A stretch of DNA of 64,000 nucleotides from Pseudomonas entomophila L48. GTDB taxonomy: Bacteria > Pseudomonadota > Gammaproteobacteria > Pseudomonadales > Pseudomonadaceae. The stretch is taken from the NCBI RefSeq assembly GCF_000026105.1, contig NC_008027.1, positions 2,804,501 through 2,868,500 of the forward strand. The letters are read 5' to 3'. Of this stretch, positions 8,807-17,060 are shown one piece after another. Positions within the stretch are counted from its first letter, which is position 1. The number at the start of each line of letters is the position of its first letter. The position numbers and the translations under genes were made by a program. The notes beneath the pieces were generated by a model. The model worked only from the letters and a program-made list of their open reading frames with translations. It made no database searches and had not been told where the DNA came from.

Positions 8807-10771
8807 ATGAGCGTCAATCTGGACACCGCGGACCTGGACCTGGAGGGCATGCCACGCTTCCAGCAATCGCTCGGCCAGGCGCGCCGCCTGGTACTGCTCA
8901 GCCACTGCACCTTGCTGGGCGCGGGCCTGTTGTGGTTGCTGGCTTTCCTGGTCGGGTTGTTCGCACCTGTCAGCCACTGGACCGTGCTGCTGGCCGTCAA
9001 CGCTGCGGCGCTCATGCTGCTCGGCGCGGTGGCGCAGTCCGTGTGGACGCCGGTCAGTTGGCGGGCCGAGGCCCTGGGCGAGCGGCCGGCGCAACTGGCG
9101 TTCTGGCGCGCCCAGGCACCCGAGGACGAGCCACCGGCGAATGCTTATGAACGTTGGCTGGCGCGTATCGGTGATGCCTGGCGCAAGCAGTTGCAGCGGG
9201 TCGGCCATGATGCCTTGCGCCTGGCGGCCCTGGCGTTGCTCGCCCTGGTCGTGCTAGCGGGTGCCTGGCGTCTCGACCTGCCGGCGCCGGCGCTGGCGGG
9301 GCAACCTGGCTGGGTCGCGATGGCAGTGTTCGGTGCCATCGCTTTCGGCTTGCTGGTGTTCGAGCGTCACCTGATGGCGACCGCTGCGTCGGACTGGCCG
9401 GAGGCCGGCGCCCTGGCTGCGGTGGTGCGGCTGGTCATCGCCGTCCAGGTGCTGTCCATTCCCTGCCTGGTGTTCGCCGACGGCCTGCGCCTGTGGCCAG
9501 CGCGGTTGGCGGTGCTGATCGCCATCCTGCCCGGCCTGCTGGCCCTGGAACTGTTGCTTCGGGCCGTGCTATCGGTGTTCCGCCCACAGCGCCCGCGCGA
9601 GGAGCCGACGTTGGTGGCGAACAGCCTGACGGCCGGACTGCTGCAGTGGCCACCACGGCCTCTGGCGTTCCTCCAGGGCGAATTGCAGCAACGCCTGGGT
9701 ATCGACCTGCGGCAGGTCTGGGCATTCGGCTTCATGCGCCGGGCCTTGCTGCCGGTGGCTGGGCTGGTGGCGCTGGTGGGGTGGCTGCTGACGGGCGTGG
9801 TGCAGGTGCCGATGAACGGCCGCGGGGTGTACGAGCGCTTTGGCGCCCCCGTGGCAGTCTATCCGCCCGGGCTGCATGTAGGCTTGCCCTGGCCGTTGGG
9901 GCGGGTACTGGCGGTGGACAACGGCACGCTCCATGAACTGGCCACCTCGGGTGACGCCGGGTTGGCCGACCCGCTGAGCGATGCCGAAGGGCCACCGCCT
10001 GTCAGCGCCAACCGCCTGTGGGATGCCGCCCACGTTGCCGAAAACGCCCAGGTCATCGCGGGCAGTGACGGCGGCCGGCAGAGCTTCCAGATCGTCAACA
10101 TGGACGTTCGCTTCATTTATCGCATCGGCCTGGACGATGCCTCGGCAATCGCCGCCACCTATCACACCCGCGATGTCGCGCAACTGGTGCGCAGCATTGC
10201 CAACCGGGTGCTGGTCCACGATTTCGCCAATCGCTCGCTGGACGGGCTGCTGGGCGCGCAGCGCGAAGCCCTTGGGCGGGACATCGGCAACGCCGTGCAA
10301 GCTGACCTCGACCGTCTGGACAGCGGCGTGCAAATACTCGCCACGGCGGTGGAGGCGATCCACCCACCGGCCGGCGCGGCCAACGCCTATCACGGCGTGC
10401 AGGCGGCGCAGATCGGCGCCCAGGCGTTGGTCGCCGAGGAGCGTGGCCAGGCCGCCCGGCAGGCGGCCCTGGCCCGGCAAAACGCCGCTGTGCAGACCGA
10501 CAAGGCCAGCGCCGATGCCCACGAAATCACCGCCAGGGCACAGGCCCAGGACATCGCCTTCAAGGCCGAAAGCGCGGCCTGGCGCCAGGCCGGCCAGGCC
10601 TTCATCCTCGAGCAGTACCTGGCGCGCCTGAGCCAGGGGCTGGCCGCCGGCAATGCCTTGATCATCGACCACCGGTTGACCGCGGCCCAGGCCCCGACCC
10701 TGGACTTGCGCACATTCGCCTCGCCGGTCGACCCGACCACTTCCAGACCTCAGCAGGAGCGCGCCCATTGA
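8807..10771 (+). CDS. multispanning membrane protein with C-terminal SPFH (HflK-like) domain
   Basis: A 654-aa protein with two parts. Residues 1-330 contain about six hydrophobic helices without a known motif. The C-terminal part (from about 325) is an SPFH/band-7 domain beginning VPMNGRGVYERFGAPVAVYPPGLHVGLPWPLG. After it comes an Ala/Gln-rich coiled coil (GQAARQAALARQNAAVQTD). SPFH proteins build large membrane rings; HflK/HflC regulate the protease FtsH. The N-terminal multi-helix extension is absent from classical HflK. The gene opens a four-gene operon ending in the HmtA-like ATPase; the next gene starts inside its stop codon. Confidence 0.85.
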   Translation: MSVNLDTADLDLEGMPRFQQSLGQARRLVLLSHCTLLGAGLLWLLAFLVGLFAPVSHWTVLLAVNAAALMLLGAVAQSVWTPVSWRAEALGERPAQLAFWRAQAPEDEPPANAYERWLARIGDAWRKQLQRVGHDALRLAALALLALVVLAGAWRLDLPAPALAGQPGWVAMAVFGAIAFGLLVFERHLMATAASDWPEAGALAAVVRLVIAVQVLSIPCLVFADGLRLWPARLAVLIAILPGLLALELLLRAVLSVFRPQRPREEPTLVANSLTAGLLQWPPRPLAFLQGELQQRLGIDLRQVWAFGFMRRALLPVAGLVALVGWLLTGVVQVPMNGRGVYERFGAPVAVYPPGLHVGLPWPLGRVLAVDNGTLHELATSGDAGLADPLSDAEGPPPVSANRLWDAAHVAENAQVIAGSDGGRQSFQIVNMDVRFIYRIGLDDASAIAATYHTRDVAQLVRSIANRVLVHDFANRSLDGLLGAQREALGRDIGNAVQADLDRLDSGVQILATAVEAIHPPAGAANAYHGVQAAQIGAQALVAEERGQAARQAALARQNAAVQTDKASADAHEITARAQAQDIAFKAESAAWRQAGQAFILEQYLARLSQGLAAGNALIIDHRLTAAQAPTLDLRTFASPVDPTTSRPQQERAH

Positions 10772-11790
10772 GCTCTCACGCCCCCCATGCCCACCACGCG
10801 TGTGGCCACGATCATGCCCATGACCACGACCACCCTGAGATGCCACCGGCGAAGGGTGCGCGCTGGCGGGTGCTTGCCGCTTTACTGCTGGTGCTGGTAC
10901 TGGCCACGGCGGCGTGCTTCGTCCAGGTCCGGGTGGGCGAAGCCACGGTCATCACCCGTTTCGGCAACCCGTCGCGGGTGCTGATCGAGCCTGGGCTGGC
11001 CTGGCGCTGGCCCTTGCCGTTCGAGAACGCGGTGCCGGTCGACCTGCGCCTGCGCACCACTTCCAGCGGCCTGCAGGATGTCGGCACCCGCGATGGCCTG
11101 CGGATCATCGTGCAGGCTTATATCGCCTGGCAGGTCGCCGCCGACCCGCAGAGCATCCAGCGCTTCATGCGCGCGGTGCAGAACCAGCCCGACGAAGCGG
11201 CGCGGCAGATCCGCACCCTGGTGGGCTCGGCGTTGGAAACCAGTGCCAGCGGCTTCGAGCTGGCGGATCTGGTCAATGTCGATGCCAGCCAGGTGCGGAT
11301 CGACGCCTTCGAGCAGCGCCTGCAGGCGCAGATCGAGCAGCAACTGGCGCAGACCTACGGCATCAAGGTGGTGCAGGTGGGTATCGAGCGGCTCACGTTG
11401 CCCAAGGTGACCCTCGAAGCCACGGTCGAGCGCATGCGCGCCGAGCGCGAGACCATTGCTACCGAACGTACCGCCGAAGGCAAGCGCAAGGCCGCCGAGA
11501 TCCGCTCGGCGGCGGAGCGTGATGCGCGCATCCTCGAAGCCGACGCCAACGTCAAGGCGGCGCAGGTCCAGGCCCAGGCCCAGGTCGAGGCCGCGCAGGT
11601 CTACGGCAAGGCCTACGCCAGTGCGCCGGAGCTGTACAAACTGCTGCGCTCGCTCGACACGTTGGGCACGGTCGTCACCCCCGGCACGCGCCTGGTGCTG
11701 CGCACCGACGTGGCGCCATTCCGCGCCCTGGTCGATGGGCCACCCGTGCCTTCGAGCACTGGCAATGGGGCAGGGCACGGCCATGACTAG
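10768..11790 (+). CDS. SPFH-domain protein, HflC-like, with His-rich N-terminus
   Basis: A 340-aa protein starting at TTG, which overlaps the upstream TGA (TTGA); AGGAG lies 9 nt before it. The first 22 residues are rich in His and Asp (HAPHAHHACGHDHAHDHDH), a likely metal-binding tail on the cytosolic side. One membrane helix follows (about 34-52). Then comes an SPFH domain (VRVGEATVITRFGNPSRVLIEPGLAWRWP) and a long Ala/Glu/Arg coiled coil (RAERETIATERTAEGKRKAAEIR). It should assemble with the other two SPFH proteins of the operon. The role of the His tail is inferred: it may hand zinc or copper to the P-type ATPase. Confidence 0.87.
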   Translation: MSSHAPHAHHACGHDHAHDHDHPEMPPAKGARWRVLAALLLVLVLATAACFVQVRVGEATVITRFGNPSRVLIEPGLAWRWPLPFENAVPVDLRLRTTSSGLQDVGTRDGLRIIVQAYIAWQVAADPQSIQRFMRAVQNQPDEAARQIRTLVGSALETSASGFELADLVNVDASQVRIDAFEQRLQAQIEQQLAQTYGIKVVQVGIERLTLPKVTLEATVERMRAERETIATERTAEGKRKAAEIRSAAERDARILEADANVKAAQVQAQAQVEAAQVYGKAYASAPELYKLLRSLDTLGTVVTPGTRLVLRTDVAPFRALVDGPPVPSSTGNGAGHGHD

Positions 11791-12817
11791 CCCCGGTCGG
11801 ATGGATGCCACCGACAACCCCTGGCTGCAATCGGCGCGCATCGGCTTCATCGCCTTGTACGGGGTGACCCTGGTCGCGGCGCTGGGCTGGTTGTTCGGCA
11901 ATGTTCGCGAAGTGGGGCCCGACAGCCGAGCGGTGGTACTGCGGTTGGGTGCCGAGCAACGTATCCAGGAGGCCGGCTTGCTGCTGGCCTGGCCGCGCCC
12001 GTTCGAACAGGTGCTGATGCTGCCCTCGGCCGACCGGGTCAGCGAACGCCGGGTCGAGCTGCTGCTGCGTTCGGAACTGGCGCTGAAGTCGGACAAGAAC
12101 GGCACCCTGGCCAGCGACGCCACGGCCGGCTCCGGCTACCTGCTGACCGGCGACGCCGGCATCGTGCAGCTGGACGTGCGGGTGTTCTACAAGGTCAATG
12201 CGCCCTATGCCTTCACCCGCCAGGGCGCGCACCTGGAGCCGGCGCTGGACCGTCTGGTCGAGCGCAATGCCGTGCAGGTCTGCGCCTCCCGCGACATGGA
12301 CACGATCCTGGTGGCGCGCCCGGAACTGGTCGGCGCCGACGCCCAGGTCGCCGAGCGCCGCGAACGCCTGCGCGGCGACCTGCAGCGCGGCATCAACCGC
12401 AGCCTCGCCGCGCTCAAGGCGGCCGGCACCGACCTGGGCATCGAGGTGGTGCGGGTCGATGTGCAGTCTTCGCTGCCGTTGTCGGCGGTGGGGGCGTTCA
12501 ATGCGGTGCTCACTGCCAGCCAGCAAGCCGAGAAAGAAGTGGCGCAGGCGCGCAACGAGGCTGCCCGGCAACTGCAGCAGGCCACCCAGGCCGCCGATCA
12601 CACCGTGCAGGTTGCCCAGGCCCAGGCCCGCGAGCGTTTGGCCCGGGCCAATGCCGATACCGCCACCATCGCCGGCCTGGCGCAGCAGCAAGACCCTGGG
12701 CTGATGCTGCGCCTGTACCGGGAACGCATGCCGGCGATCCTGTCCCGGGCCGGGGCCGTCACCACGGTCAACCCCGAGGACAGCGGGCACCTGATCCTCG
12801 AGGGCCCCAAGCCATGA
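11783..12817 (+). CDS. SPFH-domain protein, HflK-like
   Basis: A 344-aa protein beginning MTSPGRMDATDNPWLQ, overlapping the HflC-like gene by 8 nt. It has one N-terminal membrane helix (IGFIALYGVTLVAALGWLFG) followed by a band-7 domain (VGPDSRAVVLRLGAEQRIQEAGLLLAWPRP) and an Ala/Gln coiled-coil arm. It lacks the His tail of its neighbour. Three SPFH paralogues in one operon suggest a hetero-oligomeric membrane cage. The frame is open further upstream to 11456, but that stretch is a shadow of the preceding gene. The stop codon overlaps the ATG of a 20-codon mini-ORF leading to hmtA. Confidence 0.87.
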   Translation: MTSPGRMDATDNPWLQSARIGFIALYGVTLVAALGWLFGNVREVGPDSRAVVLRLGAEQRIQEAGLLLAWPRPFEQVLMLPSADRVSERRVELLLRSELALKSDKNGTLASDATAGSGYLLTGDAGIVQLDVRVFYKVNAPYAFTRQGAHLEPALDRLVERNAVQVCASRDMDTILVARPELVGADAQVAERRERLRGDLQRGINRSLAALKAAGTDLGIEVVRVDVQSSLPLSAVGAFNAVLTASQQAEKEVAQARNEAARQLQQATQAADHTVQVAQAQARERLARANADTATIAGLAQQQDPGLMLRLYRERMPAILSRAGAVTTVNPEDSGHLILEGPKP

Positions 12818-12876
12818 ACCGCGATCTTCGCCAACCGCACCTTGCGACCACTTGCCCCCGGAGCCGACTGCGATGA
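12814..12876 (+). CDS. possible 20-aa coupling peptide between SPFH and hmtA genes
   Basis: The sequence MNRDLRQPHLATTCPRSRLR is encoded between the two genes. Its ATG overlaps the upstream stop (ATGA) and its TGA overlaps the ATG of hmtA (ATGA again). No domain can be recognised. It could simply carry ribosomes from one gene to the next. The frame may also be open by chance; a good GGAG for hmtA lies within it. Confidence 0.3.
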   Translation: MNRDLRQPHLATTCPRSRLR

Positions 12877-14810
12877 GCGCTCATCACCATCATCACCACG
12901 GCCATCACCACGGCCACCTGCACTTCGGTGCCGGGCTATTGTCCGCTGACGAGCGCCGGCAGGCGGGGCAACAACTGACCTTGGCCATGCTCGCCCTTGG
13001 CCTGCTGGCACTCGGGCTGATCTGGCGCTGGCTGGCCCCTTCACAGGACGGCGTGGCACAGCTGCTACTGGGGGTGGCATCGCTGCTGGTGGCCGTGCCG
13101 GTGCTGCGTTCGGCCTGGCACAGCCTGCTGCAACCGTCCCTGCACGGTGTCACCGACCAGTTGATCGCCCTGGCCATGCTCGGTGCCTGGGCCACCGGCG
13201 ACCTGGCCACCGCGGCGCTGCTGCCGATCATCATGATCCTCGGCCATGTGCTCGAAGAGCGCAGTGTGCTCGGCTCCCAGGAGGCCATCGGTGCCCTCGG
13301 CCGGCTGACCCGCAGCCAGGCCCGGCTGATCGGCGCGGGCGGCGAGGTACGGGAGGTCGACAACGCCAGCCTGCAACCCGGCGACCAGGTGGAAGTGCGC
13401 GCCGGCGACCGGGTGCCGGCCGATGGCCGCGTGCTGCACGGGCAGGCCAGCCTGGACACCGCGCCGATCACCGGTGAAGCCTTGCCCCAGGAAGTGGATG
13501 TCGGGGCGCAGGTGTACGGCGGCGCGATCAACCTCGATGGCCTGCTGCGCGTCGAGGTCACCGGCATCGGCGACGACTCCACGCTGGGCAAGGTGATCGC
13601 CCTGATGCAACGCGCCGAGCAGGCCAAGCCACCGATCACCCGCCTGCTCGAGCGTCATGCCGGGCGCTACCTGGTGCTGGTGCTGCTGATCGCCGCCGCC
13701 ACCTGGTTCGTCACCGGCGATGCCCAGGCCATGCTCGCGGTGCTGGTCGCCGCCTGCCCGTGCGCGTTGGTGCTGTCGGCGCCGGCCACGGCGATTGCCG
13801 GGATCGCCGTGGCCGCGCGGCACGGCATCCTGATCCGCGGCTCGGCGTTTCTCGAGGAACTGGCCGACCTGTCGTCGCTGGTGATCGACAAGACCGGTAC
13901 CCTGACCCACGGTGCGCTGCACCTGCAGCGGGTACTGCCGGGCGAACCGTGCTTGGCGCAAGACCAGATCATCCGCCTGGCCGCCAGCCTCGGCACCGCC
14001 AGCAGTCACCCGGTCAGCCGGGCCCTGGCCAGCCGGGTGGCTCATGACCAACATCTGGCCGTCAGCGAGCTGCATGAGCGCCAGGGCTTCGGCGTGGTTG
14101 CCCGCACCGAGCGGGGTGAAGCGGCGCTGGGGCGTCCTGAGCTGTTCACGCGCCTGGGCATCGAGATCCCGCCGGTGCCGGAACACGATGGCCCCATCGC
14201 CGGGCTGGCCCTGGACGGTCGCTTCCAGGGCTGGTTGCTGCTGGCCGACAGCATCCGCCAGGAGGCGCCGCAAGCACTTGAGCAGCTTCGCGAACTGGGG
14301 CTGGGCCGGCAGTTGCTGCTTACCGGCGACCGGCGCAGCGTCGCCGAGGCGGTCGCCAGCCAGACCGGAATCAGCCGTGTGGTCGCCCAGGCCTTGCCCG
14401 AAGACAAGCTGCGCCACGTCAACCAGGAGATCCACGCCGGTTTCCGGCCGATGGTGGTCGGTGACGGCATCAACGATTCATTGGCGCTCAAGGCCGGTGT
14501 GGTCGGGGTGGCGATGGGCGCGGGCGGCACGGACATCGCCATGGCCGCGGCGGATATCGTGCTGATCAACGGCGACCTGCGCCGCCTGGCCACCTGCATT
14601 CGCCTCAGCCGCTTGTGCCGGCGCACCTTGCAATGGAACGTACTGATCGGCCTGGGCTGGACGCTCGGCATCATGCTGGCGGCGGCGTTTGGCTTGCTCG
14701 GGGCGGCGGGGGCGATGATCGCGGCGTTACTGCACAACCTCAGCACCTTGCTGGTGCTGGGCAATGCCGGGCGCTTGCTGCGCTATGACGAAAGGGACAT
14801 GAAGGGCTGA
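12873..14810 (+). CDS. hmtA: P1B-type heavy-metal ATPase, HmtA-like
   Basis: A 645-aa P-type ATPase. It lacks the usual N-terminal heavy-metal-associated (CxxC) domain and instead starts with a His cluster (MSAHHHHHHGHHHGHLHF). Ordered motifs: actuator loop TGEALPQ; CPC ion-site motif (ACPCALVLSAP, near residue 295); phosphorylation loop DKTGTLT (about 339-345); SSHPVSRAL (about 377-385); GDGIND (about 530-535). The last helix has HNLSTLLVLGNAGRLL. His-rich start, CPC and operon partners match P. aeruginosa HmtA (PA2435), reported as an importer of Zn and Cu, not an exporter. GGAG lies 10 nt before the chosen ATG. Transport direction is inferred from homology only. Confidence 0.85.
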   Translation: MSAHHHHHHGHHHGHLHFGAGLLSADERRQAGQQLTLAMLALGLLALGLIWRWLAPSQDGVAQLLLGVASLLVAVPVLRSAWHSLLQPSLHGVTDQLIALAMLGAWATGDLATAALLPIIMILGHVLEERSVLGSQEAIGALGRLTRSQARLIGAGGEVREVDNASLQPGDQVEVRAGDRVPADGRVLHGQASLDTAPITGEALPQEVDVGAQVYGGAINLDGLLRVEVTGIGDDSTLGKVIALMQRAEQAKPPITRLLERHAGRYLVLVLLIAAATWFVTGDAQAMLAVLVAACPCALVLSAPATAIAGIAVAARHGILIRGSAFLEELADLSSLVIDKTGTLTHGALHLQRVLPGEPCLAQDQIIRLAASLGTASSHPVSRALASRVAHDQHLAVSELHERQGFGVVARTERGEAALGRPELFTRLGIEIPPVPEHDGPIAGLALDGRFQGWLLLADSIRQEAPQALEQLRELGLGRQLLLTGDRRSVAEAVASQTGISRVVAQALPEDKLRHVNQEIHAGFRPMVVGDGINDSLALKAGVVGVAMGAGGTDIAMAAADIVLINGDLRRLATCIRLSRLCRRTLQWNVLIGLGWTLGIMLAAAFGLLGAAGAMIAALLHNLSTLLVLGNAGRLLRYDERDMKG

Positions 14811-14820
14811 GAGGTGAGAA

Positions 14821-14842
14821 GCCGCGGGCAGTTACCCGCGGC
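14821..14842. terminator. hairpin between convergent hmtA and reductase genes
   Basis: An 8-bp perfect stem (GCCGCGGG / CCCGCGGC) with a 6-nt loop sits in the 46-bp gap between two converging stop codons. There is no clear T tract, so termination in either direction is plausible but unproven. Confidence 0.4.
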
Positions 14843-14856
14843 TGCGAGGGGTATCG

Positions 14857-16014
14857 TTACTTGAAGTCCCACTGCATCTGGGTGGCGATGCTCACGCCGC
14901 TGGACGACCTGACGCAGACATCCAGGTAGTCGGTGAAGCGCGGTGGCACCGCGATCCCTTCCTCGAGCAGGCGGCTGTTGTCGAACAGGTAGTTGAGGTC
15001 GGCGAAGCCGCTGTACAGGCGCAGGGCACGCAGCACCAGGCGTGGGTTGGCCGGGCCGATGCGGGTTTCGAAGCTGCTGGCCAGCGACTTCAGGTCGTCG
15101 ACATCCACCTTGCGGTAACGCTCGCCCACCGGCTGCGCGCCATTGGCCAGGGCGAAGGCCTCGTCGATCTCGGCGAAGGTGCAGGCCGAACCGTGGCCGG
15201 CGGAGATGTGGTAGAGGTCGTGGCCCAGTTGCGGCTTGAGCGCCAGCCCGATCAGCGCCTCGGCGCAGTAGTCCACCGGGATCACGTCGATCTGCTCGTC
15301 CAGGCCACAGGTGAAGCTTTCCAGGGCGAAGCCCATGCGGAATACCCAGAAGATACTGCCGGAGGCCTGGCAGCCAAGGCTGCGGTGGCCGACCACGATG
15401 GACGGGCGCGCCACCACCAGCGGCAGGCTCGGCAGCTGTTCGCGCATGCGTCGTTCGATTTCCGCCTTGGACGCGGTGTAGTCCACCAGTTGCTGCTCGG
15501 CCTCGGGGAATTCCCACGATTCGCTGATCGGCGATTCGCGCTCCGGGCCGCAGCACATCGCCGTGCCGACATGCAGGAAACGTTTGAGGCGCTTGGAGCG
15601 GCTCATCACCTCGGCGAAAGCGTAGGTGCCTTCGACGTTCACTGGCCAGATGGTCGGGTTCTTCGAGAACGATGCCACGGCCGCGCAGTTGATCACCCGG
15701 TCGACCTGCATCAGGCGTGGCGTTTCGCGGGGCAGCCAGGTGGTGTCGAGGAAGTCGCCGCAGATGATCTGCTCTTCGCCCAGCGCCAGGTTGTCAGCCT
15801 GGCTGACACCGTGTTGCAACAGGTTGTCGCGCAGCCGCTCGAGACCTTGCTGGCGGCTCTCGGCGCGCACCAGGAAGCACAGGTTGGCCGCTTGGCCATC
15901 GGCGATCAGCTGGGCGGTGACCGAGCCACCGAGGAAACCCGTGGCGCCGGTCAGCAGGATGCGTTCAGGAAGTTGATGCAGGGCGTGTGGCGCACCCGTG
16001 ACGTGGGAATTCAT
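14857..16014 (-). CDS. NAD(P)-dependent reductase, thioester-reductase-like (NAD_binding_4)
   Basis: A 385-aa extended short-chain dehydrogenase. The Rossmann motif TGATGFLGGSV lies near residues 22-32, and the catalytic YxxxK is in VDYTASKAE. The pattern GDFLDTTWLP...VINCAAVASFSK...NVEGTYAFAEV matches the fatty-acyl-CoA reductase / thioester reductase group, which reduces acyl thioesters to aldehydes or alcohols. The start at MNSHVTGAP has GAGG 6 nt upstream; the longer frame adds only five residues. It stands alone behind a long AT-rich upstream region. The substrate is not predictable; it lies far from the NRPS operon and there is no sign that it belongs to it. Confidence 0.8.
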   Translation of the reverse strand: MNSHVTGAPHALHQLPERILLTGATGFLGGSVTAQLIADGQAANLCFLVRAESRQQGLERLRDNLLQHGVSQADNLALGEEQIICGDFLDTTWLPRETPRLMQVDRVINCAAVASFSKNPTIWPVNVEGTYAFAEVMSRSKRLKRFLHVGTAMCCGPERESPISESWEFPEAEQQLVDYTASKAEIERRMREQLPSLPLVVARPSIVVGHRSLGCQASGSIFWVFRMGFALESFTCGLDEQIDVIPVDYCAEALIGLALKPQLGHDLYHISAGHGSACTFAEIDEAFALANGAQPVGERYRKVDVDDLKSLASSFETRIGPANPRLVLRALRLYSGFADLNYLFDNSRLLEEGIAVPPRFTDYLDVCVRSSSGVSIATQMQWDFK

Positions 16015-16392
16015 ATATGTCCTCGGCAACTTAGTTGCCCGCGTAACGACGCAAAGTTGATGTTAAAACTTTGTGAAAAGTGGGTCGTTCTTTCGGTTGC
16101 AAGGTTTTTATCAAACCTGTTGACTCGCCGCGCCTTGCGCGTGCTGGCGGCCAATAAGGGCGCCGGGTTTAAGTGGCTACTTGCTGCCGACCGGATGGGC
16201 AGCAGAACAGGCGCTTCAAAGTGAGCGGTGGGGCATTTTCTCTGGCTCGGCGCCGGTTTTCAATTGCCTGGCCTGTTACAGACGGGTGTTTTTGGTGAAA
16301 GAATTTTAATGAGTGTTGGGAAATGCGTGGTTTTGTATGAAAGATGTAAATTTGTTTAAAGTTCGCCAGTGAAGTTTTAATTGTTAGCGTGC
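16015..16392. other. AT-richer intergenic region, no gene seen
   Basis: About 380 bases separate two leftward genes. The part from about 16260 to 16390 is clearly poorer in GC than its surroundings (runs such as GAAAGAATTTTAATGAGTG and TGTAAATTTGTTTAAAG). Promoters for the reductase gene to the left are likely here. I see no convincing ORF, hairpin or operator. Confidence 0.5.
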
Positions 16393-16827
16393 TTACGATG
16401 GCGGTACTTCAGGCCCTGATATTAAGGATGTGAGGCAGCCGGACACATCGCGGCTGTCCAGAAGTTCGCCCCGATCACCTTTCAGGAACAGGGTCGGCGT
16501 GCCATTCCAGTCACCCTCGAACACGCCATAGACCTGGTTGGCTGCGAAGCGATCATGCTGCAGTTCGACCACGCAGCCGCGGTCATGGGGAGGCCGTTGG
16601 CGCAGGTGCACGGCCAGCCGATGGGCGCCCGGCGCCACGCCGACGTGCTGCGCATCGACAATGGGCGTGCCATCGACTGCCGCCAGGTTGACCTGGTGCA
16701 CAGAGGGTACCGGGTAGAGTTTGATCAAGGCCTGCTCGGGCGCCGGTCGGGTCAGCAGAGAGCAGGCGGCCAGCAGGGAACAGCCCAGGAGGGCGAGGGC
16801 AGGGGCGAAAGGTCTTGGCATGAGCAT
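16393..16827 (-). CDS. hypothetical lipoprotein
   Basis: A 144-aa protein with a lipoprotein signal peptide ending in LLAACSLL. The mature domain includes AVDGTPIVDAQHVGVAPGAHRLAVHLR, which looks like a small beta-sandwich of the kind found in PEGA-like or carboxypeptidase-regulatory-like folds; this is a guess from pattern. Two Met codons (16827 and 16821) are equally good starts and none has a strong ribosome binding site; an extension to 16872 is possible. Function unknown. Confidence 0.6.
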   Translation of the reverse strand: MLMPRPFAPALALLGCSLLAACSLLTRPAPEQALIKLYPVPSVHQVNLAAVDGTPIVDAQHVGVAPGAHRLAVHLRQRPPHDRGCVVELQHDRFAANQVYGVFEGDWNGTPTLFLKGDRGELLDSRDVSGCLTSLISGPEVPPS

Positions 16828-16971
16828 CACAGCACCGGATTGGAGGAAGCCGCAGGCGGCGCCAGCCTTCATGGCTGACGGTGGGCATGCTAATGACGGT
16901 TGCTGAAGGTGCTGTTCAGGGATTATGAAGATTCGGTCAAGGGACGTGCGGAATCGTCAGGCAGGACAGCA

Positions 16972-17060
16972 CCTGTAGGAGCGGGTTTACCCGCGAAGCA
17001 AACGCTGCGGTGCCTGGCACCGGCCTTGCCGGTGTTCGCCAGCAAGGCTGGCTCCTACGG
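16972..17060. repeat. composite REP-like repeat overlapping a kinase stop codon
   Basis: It starts with CTGTAGGAGCGGGTTTACCCGCGAA and ends with AAGGCTGGCTCCTACGGG, with a GCACCGGCCTTGCCGGTG hairpin between them. The terminal CTAC contains, on the minus strand, the TAG stop of the histidine kinase gene. Confidence 0.8.
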
